From assembly GCF_009870125.1 (NCBI RefSeq), contig NC_046681.1:12475001-12539000 (forward strand): a stretch of DNA of 64,000 nt, in the 5' to 3' direction. Source of the stretch: Drosophila pseudoobscura (lineage: Eukaryota > Arthropoda > Insecta > Diptera > Drosophilidae). Below the pieces are notes generated by a model. The model saw only the letters and a program-made list of their open reading frames with translations, had not been told where the DNA came from and made no database searches. Shown here piece after piece: positions 1 to 13,220 of this stretch. Each line of letters starts with the position of its first letter. Positions within the stretch are counted from its first letter, which is position 1. A program made the position numbers and the translations under genes.

Positions 1-3000
1 GAGGAGGAGGAGGAGCAGTAGGAGGGGGCACCGCGCTGTAAATATTTGTTACACCAACTCTTGCCACGAGACGACCACCGACACTGTTTGCATTTCGTGT
101 TGTGTTGTTTTCCGGCTGTTTGCTCCCTCTCTCTCCCTACTCCTTGCTCCTCTTTCGCTCTATCCCTATCTCCATCTTTGTCTTTCCCTTTCCCTTTCGC
201 TCTTAGTCTTTGTGTTTATTTTGCAGCTAATAAAAAGTTGATGTGTTGCTTTTGCAGCAGCAGTTTTTTGTGCCGCCTAAAAGCCGGCAACGAACTTTCT
301 CCCGTCTGTCAATTTTTTTTTCTACCTCCTTTGCAGGGCATATCGAAGGGGTAAAGTAACTGTTTCTGTTTCTGTTTAATGGAGCCTGCAATTTTTGTTT
401 GTGGAAATGTTTGCTCTTTAATTGTCGGGTAATTAGTTTCCGTTGGTTTCTGTCCGATAAGGTCCCCCAATCTGTGTAAACACTTGATAATTTAATTGGA
501 ACTATGAGCATTCGTCATATTATTGTATATGATATGTCTATAAAACTGATTTCTTGTCCAATTCCCAGAAAACACAATGTCACTGATAAACACCATTCCT
601 TCGATGGAGGTTGTTGTTTTTTTTTGTTATTTTTTAAAAGTGTAGTTTTTGGGGAATTCAATTAGCTGCCACTCAACGCTAAGGCTGTTGAAATCTTATC
701 AAAAAATGTACTTAAAGAGGTTCAAAGAATTATTGAGTGGCTGATAAAATACATATAATGATAGATATTGGTAGATATTGGTCTGGGAAGTAGTACCTTT
801 TGGTGCCTCCTCTTTATGAATGGCATTTACATGGATTTACCTTTCTTTTAGGCAACTCCTTTAACTCCTAACCTCTCACCTGTCGGAGGGGCGGAGGGGC
901 GGGGACGAGACGACTCGACTGCAAGCAATTGCTTGGCCTTTGTTGGCCTTGCGCCCGTGTTTGTTCTTGTATCATAAAAACCAAATTTAATAAATATTTG
1001 GGGCTTTCAGCAACAGCAGCAGCAGCAGGAGGCAGTCGACCATTTCAAAAAAAAGTCAGAGGGAGAGAGAGAAAAAAGAGGGAGCGTAACGGGGTGGGGG
1101 TGGAGAATGGAAGTCAAGCGGCGGAGGGCGGGCGTCATATAAAATTGATGCCTTTGTCGTCTGGTGGTGCCACCTGGGCGGCCTCTCTCTCTCTCTCTCT
1201 CTCTTGCCCTCTCTTTCCCACCCACATGCAGTGCCAGTAAATAATGTAATAATCTGGGCCTGAGCCTGGGCCCCGTGGTCCGTGGGTGCCCATAAACCGA
1301 AATTTATGCACAAAATTCAATTATGCTTAAAATGTGGTTAATAGGCCCGACACACTGGTGGTTGGTGGCCGCCGTGGTCCCTGGCAACAATGGGGCATGC
1401 CGCAGCCCATGGGAAAAATACATACGTATCTAATGAAATTTATTAAATATTATTCAACATATTCCTAGCCCTCTACCCGTCTGCCCCTTTGAAATTAGAT
1501 ATCGTTATGTTTGTTATTTAATAAACAAATTTTGCATCTTTTTGTTGCCCCTTTTTTATGGGGCTCATATGAGTGCAGAAATTGTTTGTTGCCGAGTTTT
1601 ATGATGCATGCCACCCACAAAAAAGACAAACAAATGGCCAATGGCTTTGTGTTTTGCCGTTTTGTTTATGGACCTGCCTCATAGTCTCATCTCTTTTTTA
1701 TGATTTAGTAGACTTTCCAGAGAGTGGTTTACTCTGCCATTCCGTCGACAAAAAGGTAAAGTTAATTTGGACACACAAAAGTTGGGGCGTAAACTACAGA
1801 GGGGTTAACTTTTTAATGCCCCAACAAGTACTAGCCTTCCAACAGCAGATTTTCCTCTAGGCCTTTGGGCCATAAACGAATCCACTTAGATCGGAATCGA
1901 ATCGGATCAAAGGGACGGCTCAGATTTCTATGCTAAGTGCTTGGGGCTTAGTAGCACTAACTAAAGCCCCCTGATTGTGTATCCCTTTACTCTACAAGCA
2001 ATTGACATTGGTTTCTCTCTCCGTTGGACTCAGAGTCCTGGCCCTGTCCTGCTGCTCACACGCCGACAAACGATAACGAAACAAATCCGTGTACATGAAG
2101 TGAACATTTGAAGACAGAAACAACCAACAAACACACACGGACGGGTTTTGCAAGAAAAGCACAAGGCAGAGGAGGTCTAGTGTGACGAAGTGGTAGACAC
2201 CCTGGAATGTTACCACTGATTTGAATTTTATTGGAGAACCAGGAACAGCAGTGGGTTTTCGTCCCACTGTGCCGCGCGCAACTAGAAAGAACGCAAAGCG
2301 TGGGAGCGAAAAAGGTCTCGTCTCGATCGCATCACCGCAGCAGCAGGTACCAAAACGTCGTCCGCAACGAAAAGCAACGACGAACGAAGCAAAAAGTAAG
2401 AGAGGGAGAGCATGAGTGCAAATACAATAGCCAAATGCACACACTTTTGCATTTGCACGAAATTCTTCTTTCGATCGCCCTCGCAGCAGCAACAACAAAT
2501 GCACTCTCCTTTGCTCGCTCTCAGCACAAATACGGGATCAGATTGAAATTATACAAGGTGGTGGGTAAGCTTACTCTCTTTCATTCACGCTCAGCACTGC
2601 GGAGAGCGATTTGACGCAAAGCTTGATGAAAGAGGGAGAGAGAACAACAAAGTTTGCTGCTGTACTGCGTTGCGGAAGCGGACTTTGAAATCGAAGCTGT
2701 CCACGGCTGAGATTGCGGGACTTGCGATTCGGAGGTAGAGACTGTGGGCTAGAGTGGGACGGCGCTAGCAAAATCAGATAACGCGTTGTCAGCAGTGCCT
2801 CTATTAATTTTCGTTATCTTCTTTATGGGAAAGCATTTAAAATTGTAATAATTTGTTTAATTATATTCGGACAAAGTGTTACAACAAAAGCTCTTTCAAT
2901 ATCCGATTTAGAACCCATTCTAAATTCTAGAAATTGTGATGAAAAATACAAATAAATGTGTACAATGCTTAAACATTATACCCACTTTTCCAGGGTACAG

Positions 3001-6000
3001 AAAACAAATACAAATACAATCTCTGTGTGCCAGTGTTGCAAAGAAAGGATGTCTGTGAGGACAGGAAAAGACTCGAGTGAGTGGAAAGACAAACTCAAAG
3101 TCAGCTCAAAAACTTGCAAAATGATTTTAAATGACATAGGAAATGGCAGGACGCATCCCATTCACACACACACAAACATATATGTATATAGTCACGAGTC
3201 CTTGGCTCCGATCTTGTTAAGATAAAGTCGCCTTGCGAATATTAACAACAATAACAACACAACAACAACAACAGCAACAAAAGAAAGCACAAAATAAATA
3301 CTAAAAACAGAAATGGCTACAACAGAAGGTGGTGGGGCGCGTAGTGGGGACAGGGGGCGTCCCGCCCGCAGGTTGTCTAGTCGGTCGAGAGGCTAAGACA
3401 ACGGCGACACGACACACATATGAGCAGCCATGACCATGCGGCACGGCCAGGCCAGGCCATGCCACTGCCTCGAAAGCGTTTGGGTCACAGTGGTCTGAAA
3501 TCAGGAAGGAAATTCTGTAGTTTCTTAAAGGTTTTCGATTGTGAAAGAACAGAGATCTCTCTCTCACGGATAGACGGGACGCTGAAGTGCGTCAAAACCA
3601 ACCGAGGAGCATTGCTGTATGACGCGTGAGCACTCAATCGACCGAGGTGCGCTGCTGCACGTCTAACCGAATCGATTTGAAAGCACTTCCAAGTGTGGCA
3701 ATCGATGATGGATCGATATTGGCCTTCGGAATATTATCCCTATTCTTAGTTAAAACTTTGATCAATATTCGAGGCGCTTTCCCCTGGAACCCGGCACCAC
3801 TGTCTCTGCCGCTGTCCTGTCACTAGTGCTCCCCTGTCGTGCCTTTATTATAACGACAACGTGAGCCATTTTCCTTTCTTTGTGTTGCTCCATTTTCCAG
3901 TCGCTCGTCTCGTCTCGTTTCCTTTGCTTTCCCGTTTTTTTTTTTTTTTTCTTAATCTACTCACAGACATTTTTCTTTCAATGTTGGCTTTGCCGCCCAG
4001 CCACCCACCCACCAGCAGCAGCCCCCTCGCTCAGCTCTGCTCCTGCTTTTCTATTTGTCACCCAGATAAGTGTTTTGTAGTATTTTCTCTGCTTGTTGTG
4101 TGTGTGTGTGTGCCTTTTTTTTTGTCTTGAGTTTGTGGATGGAGCATATCCTTTGATATGCTCAGCGAAGGAAATCCAAATCTTAACTGCACGAAGGCTA
4201 CGTGCCTTGTGGCCCCAACAGCAGCACCAGCAGCAGCATAACCAACTGTCATGTCAGTCGTGTGGGTGGGAGAGTCCCCAAGCTAAAGGAGCATCCTCCA
4301 GCAGTGCCGCTGTGCCACAGTTCCATTCAACTGGCAACTGTCTTTAAGACTCTGCCACAACATATCCTGTCCTACGGCTTTGCCCCTCGCCCAGCCCCTC
4401 CGCGAAAGTTAAGTGAGTTTGAGATGCCGGCGAAACTACTTCAAATCTTTGGTAATAGATATCAACAACTTTTTGGGGCTACCATCCCCCACCCCCACCG
4501 CACCGTCCCAGAACATGAGACCAAGACCAAAGCGAAGCCGAAGCCGAATCCGAATCCTGTGCGATGCTGCTGCGGGTCTAATAGATTGTTCCCCCCTTCT
4601 TGGGAGTGCGTTTCTTTGGCTTCCATGGGACGCTGCGTGTGTGTGTTCTCTAAATTAAAAATGAACTTTGGCAGCTCTCGAATTCATGGTCATGTTAACT
4701 TTTTGCTGCACTTGCCTCGTGCCTCGTGCCTTGTGGCTGGTGGCTGGTCAACTCTCTGTTCACTCAACCGCTCAACCACGCCGCCCCCCTCCTCGTTTGT
4801 CTTGTCAGTGAACCCCCCAGAGGGGTTGAGGTGGGACTTCCTTGTAAGTTAGTTACTCACTTGGCTTTAGAGACAGTCGCTTCTGTGATAAGATAAAGCT
4901 TTACGAGTGCTGTTCGCGGTTCTTTGTGACTGGGTCTGGGGGCTGCTGGCTGCTGCTGTCGGGTTCAACAGATTGCAGCTGTCTCCGCTGTCTCTGGCGA
5001 TGTGGAATGCGTTTTGAAGTTTCAAGATCGACCACAGATAACCAAAAGGAACATAAGGTTATGGCTTAGAGGTCATTGTGGGGGCTTAGTTGGGGTTTAT
5101 TGGGAATTGGTTTCTCTGAAGGTTCTACGAGAATAATTTATGGTTGTGTAAATGATAGGGGGGAAGGCCCTTCATAATTTTCTAACTTAAATAGAAATTT
5201 GTATATAATTACCAACAAAAATGAAAAACACCAAAAATACTAAGCAAAATACTAGACATTTTTATAAAATTTCAAACAAAAAAATTTGAAAAAGTTTATT
5301 ATTAAAAAAATATTTAAAATTTAAAATATTTTTTCATAGAATAGAAATTAAATACAAATTTTAGGAAAAATACTTCAATACAAGAAAAACGTTTAATTTT
5401 CTGATGATTCTATATTGTCAAAAAAACTGAAATCACTTGAAAAAAACTTTTAAAAAATAGTATAAATTTGTATAAAATGTCCAAAATTTTATTAAAAACT
5501 CTTATTTTTATTGAATATAAATTTAAAACAAATTTTAGAAAAAATACTTCCAAACAAGAACAAAGGTGAATTCTAGAAAATAATAAAGAAAACTACTACA
5601 TTTTCTAGGCACACTTAAAATATATCATACAAAATTCTGGAATTTGTTCTAAAATCTCCACCAAAATATTACAAATGTTTATTATTAAAAATACTGAAAT
5701 TTGTATGGAAAATCATGTGGCAAGACCCCTGAACACTTGCTCTGCGTGGTCGTATTTTCATATATTTTTATTTAATATATTTATATACCGCCCATATAAG
5801 AAAAAAAAAATTTAATCTAAAAAAAAGAAAGAAAAAAATACTACATATTCTGGGAATTTCTGTGCGAATCATTATCAGATTAGCAAATAATAATCATAAA
5901 TGGAATTTGAAATTCCCCAAAAATAGGTTTGATCTTAATCGAAAAGCGAAAACAAATCAAGATTTTCCCCAATTCGATTCCTGCGATTGTCTCCTGTCAA

Positions 6001-6200
6001 CATGGGGACCTCGAGAATAGATTTACCATCTTGAGATTGTCTAGAGATAGTGGCGGAGGGAGTATTAGCCACCGAGCCACCACTGTCAACAGATCTAATC
6101 AACAGACACCGAAAGAGCGTCAGAGAATGCCAGATAGGGAAAGCCTGATTTACTGATTTTTTGATTTTCTGATTTACGGCAAGAGCCCAATGGCATGGTC
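1..6200. other. Non-coding spacer or intron, microsatellite-rich
   Basis: I find no supportable gene here. Open frames are short, or are driven by simple sequence: CT/GA runs near 1056-1204, a GT run near 4098-4112, a CA run near 3163-3174, and CAG-type triplets near 1010-1027. The part from 2240 to 2700 is rich in AGAG and CAGCAACAACAA words. From about 5165 to 5900 the sequence becomes very AT-rich, with A and T runs and words such as ACCAAAAATACT. A pair of a window-wide dispersed motif sits at 3595-3664 and is listed separately. The whole stretch could equally be an intron of a large gene whose exons are outside the window. Confidence 0.6.
3595..3664 (+). repeat. Two direct copies of a dispersed GC-rich motif
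   Basis: Copy one (3595-3629) reads ACCAACCGAGGAGC, then ATTGCTGTATGACGCGTGA. Copy two (3635-3664) reads ATCGACCGAGGTGCGCTGC, then TGCACGTCTA. The shared pattern is (C/T)(A/G)ACCGAGGnGCnnTGCTGnA(T)GACG. The same word recurs at 44.4 kb and 45.25 kb in this orientation, and six times inverted in the array at 18,961-19,617. The two copies here are about 40 bp apart and sit in otherwise unique sequence. Its nature is unknown. Confidence 0.6.
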
Positions 6201-6215
6201 ATTCGATGGTCAGTC

Positions 6216-6283
6216 GATAAGGCACCCATCGATGTGCCTTCCCCATATAAATGCGGGGATATTCAGTGGCTGGAGGTTCAGTG
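6216..6283 (+). promoter_or_regulatory. Core promoter of the trypsin gene: GATA site, TATA box, initiator
   Basis: A GATAAG hexamer lies at 6216-6221, a TATAAAT box at 6246-6252, and a Drosophila-type initiator TCAGTG at 6278-6283 (A at 6280). The initiator is about 34 bp after the first T of the TATA box. This predicts a 5' UTR of about 22 bp before the ATG at 6302. A second TCAGTG at 6263-6268 is too close to the TATA box. GATA sites close to the start are typical of midgut digestive enzyme genes in flies, where GATAe acts. That this site is used is inference. Confidence 0.6.
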
Positions 6284-6301
6284 AACGTTGATACTCGTAC
6301 C

Positions 6302-7081
6302 ATGAATCGTTTGTTGCTGTGTGTTGTGGCGGTGATCGCCTTGGGAGCTGGCTGCTGCCAGGCCCGTCCCGACATTGACTTCCCCTTCGGACGGATTGTC
6401 AATGGCGAGGCCACCTCCATTGAGACCCATCCGTGGCAGGTGTCCATCCAGACCTCCGCCAAGGGCTCCCACTTCTGCGGCGGCAGTCTGATCAACCAGG
6501 ACACCGTTGTCACCGCCGCCCATTGCATGCAGTCGTACGCCGCCTCCGAGATGCAGGTCCGTCTGGGCTCCACCTCTCGCAGCAGCGGCGGTGAGGTGGT
6601 CAGCGTCAAGGCCTTCAAGTACCACGAGGGCTACAACAGCAAGCTGATGGTCAACGATGTGGCTGTCATCAAGCTATCCTCGCCCGTGCGTGAGACCGCC
6701 AAGGTGCGCTTCGTGCCGCTGGCTGGCACAACGCCCAGCTCTGGCACTCCTGCCACGGTCACTGGCTGGGGCACCACTTGCTTCCTCGTCTGCTCCTCGC
6801 CCGACAGCCTGATGGCCGTCGGCGTTGACATTCTGCAGAAGCAGGACTGCGCTTCCGATAGCTACAGCTACGGCGAGTCGATCCTCGACACGATGGTGTG
6901 CGCCGCTGGCGAGAAGAAGGATGCCTGCCAGGGCGATTCCGGTGGCCCCCTGGTCGCCAACGGAGAGCTCGTCGGTGTCGTCTCCTGGGGCAATGGCTGT
7001 GCCTGGACCGGCTATCCCGGCGTCTATGCCGATGTCGCCCCTCTGAAGAGCTGGATCGAGAAGACCGCCGCTGAATTGTAA
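6302..7081 (+). CDS. Secreted trypsin-like serine protease (S1 family), intact
   Basis: This single-exon gene encodes a 259-residue trypsin zymogen, the usual size for fly digestive trypsins. Residues 1-21 are a signal peptide (MNRLLLCVVAVIALGAG core). A short propeptide follows and ends at Arg31, with the mature start IVNG at 32-35. The triad is complete: His74 in TAAHC, Asp119 in NDVAVI, Ser213 in GDSGGP. Asp207, six residues before Ser213, is the specificity-pocket Asp (chymotrypsin 189), so it should cut after Lys or Arg. An unusual extra cysteine pair is seen in CFLVC (160-164), as I recall for theta-trypsin-like fly enzymes. I chose the ATG at 6302 over 6251 because the earlier one overlaps the TATA box and would put a non-hydrophobic stretch ahead of the signal peptide. 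Its expected role is protein digestion in the midgut lumen. The exact orthologue is not assigned. Confidence 0.93.
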   Translation: MNRLLLCVVAVIALGAGCCQARPDIDFPFGRIVNGEATSIETHPWQVSIQTSAKGSHFCGGSLINQDTVVTAAHCMQSYAASEMQVRLGSTSRSSGGEVVSVKAFKYHEGYNSKLMVNDVAVIKLSSPVRETAKVRFVPLAGTTPSSGTPATVTGWGTTCFLVCSSPDSLMAVGVDILQKQDCASDSYSYGESILDTMVCAAGEKKDACQGDSGGPLVANGELVGVVSWGNGCAWTGYPGVYADVAPLKSWIEKTAAEL

Positions 7082-8329
7082 ATCGATTGAGTAAATGATT
7101 TTTAAACGATTTTTGCATGAATTTATGTGGATTATGGAAGGGTGGGAATATTTTTGAGAAGAGACTTAAAAAATGGCGTTTGGTATTTCTTTTAATTTGG
7201 TATTTTCTGGATTTTTCTTTGGTGTTTGGTTTTTTTTTCTTTATTTCTATTAATAGTTTTTTACTGGTTTGGTATTTTTTTAAATTTTATTATTATTAAA
7301 AACAAAAATATTTTGTATTTAAAGATTGATATTTTTATATTTGTTTATTTTAAATTTTTATAATTTTATTTTATTTTTTTGTATTATCATTTTTGTTGTT
7401 ATTTAGCTTACTATTTTTTGAAAATGTTATATTTTTTTTTCTGCAATTTATTATTTTCTTTCCTTCAAAGAAACTCCAACAGGCTTTGCTTTACTTCCTC
7501 CAGAAGATTTCCTCATGCATTTCCTCAGAACTTTGCCTCTAGAAATCTTTGGAAAATATTTCCACAAGATTGATTTAGCCTAATCCCAGAGGTTACTCAA
7601 ACGACCCTCGATCGCATCGCTCCTCGTTGCCTGGAAACTTTTGTTGCACTGACACTGTCGTCACGTACTTAGCCGCACCCAAAAAAACGGAAAACGGAAC
7701 TCTGTTTCTGGGTAAAACTTCCACCATTCACGGTCTTTGACTAGAATTTTGATTAAAAATGTTTTTAGATATTAGATAACATTTAGTCCCAGACTGCGAC
7801 TGCGACAGCGACTGCGAAGGCGACACACAGGAGGAAAATCCTCGTGTTGCCGCCCATTTTGTCTACTATCCCGCCTTTACTGGTATTTTATTGCTCGGCT
7901 TTTTGTGCGGACGGGGGCGGGGCGGGGGCGGGGGCGTAACTGTTGGTTGTTTTCTATAAAGCTGTTAAATACTTAAGTGTAATTTATGGCATGCGATATT
8001 ATTCGGTTTTCGGTTTTCCGTTGTGTGTGTGTGTGTGTCTGTGTTGTCATGTTTGCTAAAAGTTTTACATATGCGGCAAAACCCCTCGAAAACCAAACTC
8101 GAACTTCAACTTTGAAGCACGGATAAGAACCCCCGGGCACCTCCCCCATAACGAGGGTACACTCGAAAAATGTGGGCAATGGATTATGGCTTCAAATCAA
8201 TCATTTTTAGTTAATCCGCTAAGATATTTTATATAAAGAAAAAAATATTAAATAAATTAAATTAAATATTAAATAAAATTCTGAAATTGGGTAATTAAAA
8301 AAAAATTTTTTGTAGGCTTAGTATTTTCT

Positions 8330-8590
8330 AAAATTTGGTATTTTTAACTACAATATTCTTCAAAATTTGACATTTTTAACGTGATATTTTTTTTAATATA
8401 GTTTTTCTAAAATTTCATTAAGTTAATTAAAATGCAAATTTTTTTTAATTCGATATTTTTGTAATATTTAAATTTTTCTTTCTTTATTATTAGTACTTGT
8501 TTTGGTTTTGTATTTTTTAACTGAACGATTTTTAAATATTGTTTTTAGTATTTCATAAATTTATATTTTTTAAATTTAGTATGTTTTAAA
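8330..8590. repeat. AT-rich block homologous to 9610-9840
   Basis: This block and 9610-9840 share the same order of words: a TTTTTAACTACAATATTCTT-like start (TTTTTACTGCAATATTCTTT in the other copy), then a TTTTTCTAAAA stretch, then AATTAAA-rich sequence, then a GTACTTGTTTT / GTACTGTTTTT word and a TTTTTTAACTGAA / TTTTTTAGTTAAA word. They look like two diverged direct copies about 1.28 kb apart. The low complexity weakens the inference, but the conserved order of words argues for common descent. Confidence 0.45.
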
Positions 8591-9609
8591 TTTATAATTT
8601 TTTAAATTTAGTATTTTTTCAATGTAGTCTTTCTAAAAATAAAATATTTTTAATTGGTAATTTTTAAAGTATTTCTTTTTGTAGGTAATGTTTTGTTTTG
8701 GTATTTTTATAAAATTTGGTACTTTTATGTCTGGTTCTTTAGGTAATTATAGTCATACAGTTTTCAAATCGTAGTAATATTTTTGATAATCTTCGTTAAT
8801 CAATTTCTCCGAGTGTAGAGGAACGTTTGTCCCAAGTATCTGGTGAATAATATGTTGGGCAAGCAGCAAACAGTAGACCTGCACGAATTTCTTACCAGAC
8901 AAAACCCGAATTTCGGTAACTGCTGTCCGTTCTAGCCATCTCTCTTTCTCTCTCTATCTCTCTCCCTCTGTCGACAATTCTTTGCATATTTTGGGGCTGT
9001 CTGTCGCCTTTGAGTGGCTTGTTCTGCGTGTGTGTGTGTGTGTGTTGGGGCAGCCACAGACAGGAGCCATATGCCCAAGTCTATTAGCACTTAATAAATG
9101 AGCAAGTTATAGACGAGTGCTCCTGTTTGTCCTAGCTGCTGCTGCTCCTGTCTGTCGCTCTTCCTCCTGTTGTCCTCCTGTCATGTCGCTGGCATGTTCC
9201 GATGGAAAGTCTTAGATAAGCAGCTAAAGATTGACATCAGCCTGTGTGGCGACGAGTTGTTTAAGAACTCGTTTTTTGCTTCGAATTTATTTAAAATATA
9301 CTCGAAGGTCGGAAGGCTTTTAAATATAAATAAAACAGACTCGTGGGGAAAGAGATGTGCAATCTTTTGGGAGTTAATCACTTAAGTTAATAAATGTGAA
9401 GATTTTCATAGTTGCATTAATTTGTTAATTGATAAATGGTGCATATAAGGGGGGGTCCTTCATTTAATTTATAAATATTATATTATTAAATTATTATTAT
9501 TATAATAGAGAACGTATGGGGATGGCTTTCGCGTAAACTTATGAATCCGGAAACAAAATTTTAGATGTCGCCTGGAGCGAGATATCCCTGGACTATTTGA
9601 AGTCCTTTA

Positions 9610-9840
9610 GTACTTTTTAATATTTTGTATTTTTTACTGCAATATTCTTTAAAATTTGTTATTTTTGTTTTAGTATTTTAAACATGCTATTTTTATTTAA
9701 TGTTGTTTTTCTAAAAATTAATTAAACTAATTTAAATTGAATTATTTTTTTTAAATGTTCTTTTTTTTAGTACTGTTTTTAGTTTTTATATTTTTTAGTT
9801 AAATGGTTTTGTAAGTGTTATTTAGCATTTTTTAAATTTA
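9610..9840. repeat. AT-rich block, second copy of 8330-8590
   Basis: See the block at 8330-8590: the same word order recurs here with many substitutions and small indels. Between the two blocks lie ordinary spacer, a GT microsatellite and a CTG-rich patch. No coding potential is seen. Confidence 0.45.
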
Positions 9841-10901
9841 ATAATTCAATGCCAAAACGAATTTTGGAAGTCATTTCTATTAAAGGTGGCAACACCCATT
9901 ATTAAACAGATTTTAAATATAAAAATAACATTTACTTTGTCATTTATTTTAATATAAAATTAATTACAAAATATTTAATTTAATGATCGATAAAAATATC
10001 AACTTTTTAGGTTAAAACACAAAAGAAAATATAAAAAACTTTTGGATTTTTGTTTGTTTTTTTTATAAAAGAATGTAGTCTTTAATATTAAAAAAATTAA
10101 TTTTTTCTAAAGTCATTCTTGATTTTTAAAATGTGATTTCCTATAGAAAATGCATTGAGTCTATTCTATTGATCGGCAGTTTATCTAAGATATAATTATT
10201 TTGTTGTAGGTAGAAGACACCCGAAAGAATGGTTTTTAATTGGAAAATATTGATCCTTTGCAGAGACTTTTATTTTTGGGAATGAAAAACAACTTGCAAA
10301 ATGTTAAGGTGAGTGCTAGTGATTGTGTAAATAATAATCCATCTATATACCCATCTAATCCATCTATATATTATTTAACACAAATTATGCCATTATCCCA
10401 ATGCATTTATTTATCTATTTAACGATTATATAAATTCTATACCGAATGTGGCATTAAAGGGAATTAAATAACTTTCTATTTTGGAACTACTTTAACTTTC
10501 ATTCTGATCGAATATCAATCCCTCCAAAGGGTGGCAATAAATCGTTGGAATATATCGAATATTTGCTCCAAAACACACACTTTCGTTGGGATGCACGTTT
10601 TATTGTTGCTGTGGCCGGCCTTTAGCTGCCCCTAAAACTGAAAAATTCCACAAATATCTAACAGCAGCAGCAGCAGCTGAAGCTGAAAAGAGAGTGAGCT
10701 TGGGGCCCTGGTCTATGGTTAGCCATGAATCCCCGGCAGAGTACATGAGCCTTTCGTTGCCCGTCATCTCGTCATTCTGGCAGGTGTAAAATTATATGCC
10801 AGACGCGTGGGGCATAGCACAAATCGCCAGCGTCCTGTGTGGCATGGATTTCCGTTTTTCCCTCAACCCATACATTCCAATCATGCATACATATATGCAT
10901 C

Positions 10902-10932
<31 letters not shown>

Positions 10933-12714
10933 CATGCATGTTGCATGTGGCAAGTGCTTCACTTTTCAAAAGATAACAATTTTAATTACAACATTTTGCG
11001 CAATATTGGCGCAACCGCAGGATCCCATCCGACGCCCACCAACAGCAGTCGGCCACTCAGGGATGCCACACAGTAACTGAAGTTCTACCAAATAAGAGGA
11101 TGAAAGCGGGGATGTATCCTTACAGTATATACATATATATATGTACATATAAATCGGTTGAGGGATGGGGTGTTCTCGAAAGGATGGCTTGAGTGCCGTA
11201 AATCGTAGATTGATTTGGGGTTTCCCCCAAAGAGAGAAATAAAAGAGGGTTTTTATTGGCGCTGATTGTGTTTTATATTTGAGATTATGCTATTTAAGAG
11301 ATGTTTCTAGAGAAAGAGGCTGGATATAGGTGATTCTAAAAGGTTTTCAAAGGGTGAAAGTGATGTTGAACTCCACCAATGGTGTATTTACGAGATTTAG
11401 CTAGAAAAACAATGAATTTAGGCCTGCAAAAAGAAAGTTTTTTAAAGAAGATCTACCTTCAAGTGAGGCAAAAGTGTCTCATATATCCAGATCTTCCGAT
11501 CAGGCTATTTAAGAGCTCTACTGAAAGAAAAACGAATGAATTTAGACACGAAATAATAGAAGATTTAGCTAATATTCAACGCCAAAAGGAAGCCATTTTC
11601 CGATACTTCTCAATTATATAAGAAATAAATTAATTTGAGCCCTTAAAATCATATATTCAGAGCCCCTGAAATCATTAATAATTTATAATTATGCCACATA
11701 AAATATCTATAATCTGACAGCATCTAAAAATTCTTCTAAATACTCTTCAAATTTTAAAACATCGCCCAAAAGCATGCAACGTGATATCGGGTTGGATTTG
11801 AGGAGAAATTGAGTGCCGGAATGCGGGCGGGAGTTAAATAAATGCCCTCCTCTTGTGATGAACTTTTCTCTGGTCTGGCACATCAGCGCTACGTTGATGA
11901 TGATGCATTTAAATTGAAGCTGAGATGATAATGGAGTCGAAACAAAAGCCCCGAACTGTCGGACAGGTGGCAGGTCCATGGATACCGCCGTTGGCCTCTA
12001 GCGTAAAAGAACGCCATGGCCCTGACAGCTCAGCAGCTCAATAATATGAGCACATTTTAAGTATAAACATTCTCGCATTCTCATATGTTTATGACATAAT
12101 GACAGCCGCCCGTCCGACCGAGGAGCCCCACACATATGCCATGCCAGGCCACGTTGCACTGGCGATGCCAGGAGCAGACCCCCAGACCCCCCAGAAGATG
12201 ATGGACCTGTAGCTGGGGATGGGATGCTGCTGAGCAACTTTCTGACAGTTATGAGTGGGATTCAAATGTAATCAACAATTTTAAAACTCCACCACAAACC
12301 GCCCGTCGCTTCAGGTTTATTACACCCCAACCGCTAAGACCCTCAGACCCCCTCCTACTCCCCCCCCCCCCCCCCTGTTACGATTTGGGGGCCAGAAGCC
12401 AGGACCGTTCAAAGTGTCAGAGTTTGGTCGCATAAAAATTCAACCTCGGGGCCCGAGCATCAAAATCACTTACTGATTTCCATCATTTCTTCCGGTCTCC
12501 AGTCTCCAGTCTTATTCTGAATAATAAAATAATAATTTATGCCCGCGTCCGCCACTCGTCGCCGTTTTGGGGTGACAGCTCCAGTGAGGAACTGTGTCAA
12601 CTCTCTGCAGTTGAGTGTGTAGTCGTTTTTTTGGGTGAATTGAAAAGTATTCGGGGCATTCGAGAGCCACGCTTCTTCTTTGGGTAGGCGACAATAGTGA
12701 TGAGGGTATCAATT

Positions 12715-13220
12715 ATGAAATAGAACATTTTTCGCTTTAGAATATAAAAAATACCAAACTAAAAAAAATAATTATCTAAATACTACATTTTAGAAAATAG
12801 TTAAAAAATTAAAAATGTTTGAAACTATCAATAAAATACCAAAAAAAATACATTTTAAAAAGTTTCAAAAATAGTATAGAACAAAAAAATACCAAAACCT
12901 TCAAACTATCAACTTGTGAAAAATGTTAATTACTAAAAATACCATAATAACAATAGAGCAAATTTTAGAATATAAAAAATTTTAAAAATACCAACAATAT
13001 AATTAAAAATAAAAAACTTAAAAAATAAACCCTAAATAACTAAAAGACCAAATTTTAAAATATACAAAATTTTAGAAATACCAAAAAAATTATTAAAACT
13101 ACATATTTTTTTTAAATAAACACTAAATGAAAAACTAATATTTAATACTGTACATTTAAAAAACTACACCTTAAAATACTAAAGTAAAAAAATACCAAAT
13201 TAAAACAGATACCACACGAA
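12715..13220. repeat. AT-rich block with ATACCAAA words
   Basis: The block is almost entirely A/T. ATACCAAA or AATACCAA recurs about every 50-80 bp (for example near 12751, 12836, 12890, 13079 and 13192). This is the reverse complement of the TTTGGTATTTTT word that recurs in the blocks at 7.2, 8.3 and 8.7 kb. It therefore looks like the same family in the opposite orientation. Confidence 0.4.

Noticed and set aside
4202..4852. A 216-codon open frame on the plus strand
   Set aside because: It runs through CAGCAG, CCGAAGCCGAAT and CT-rich simple sequence, has no domain, and no coding-type third-position pattern. Length alone is not evidence here.
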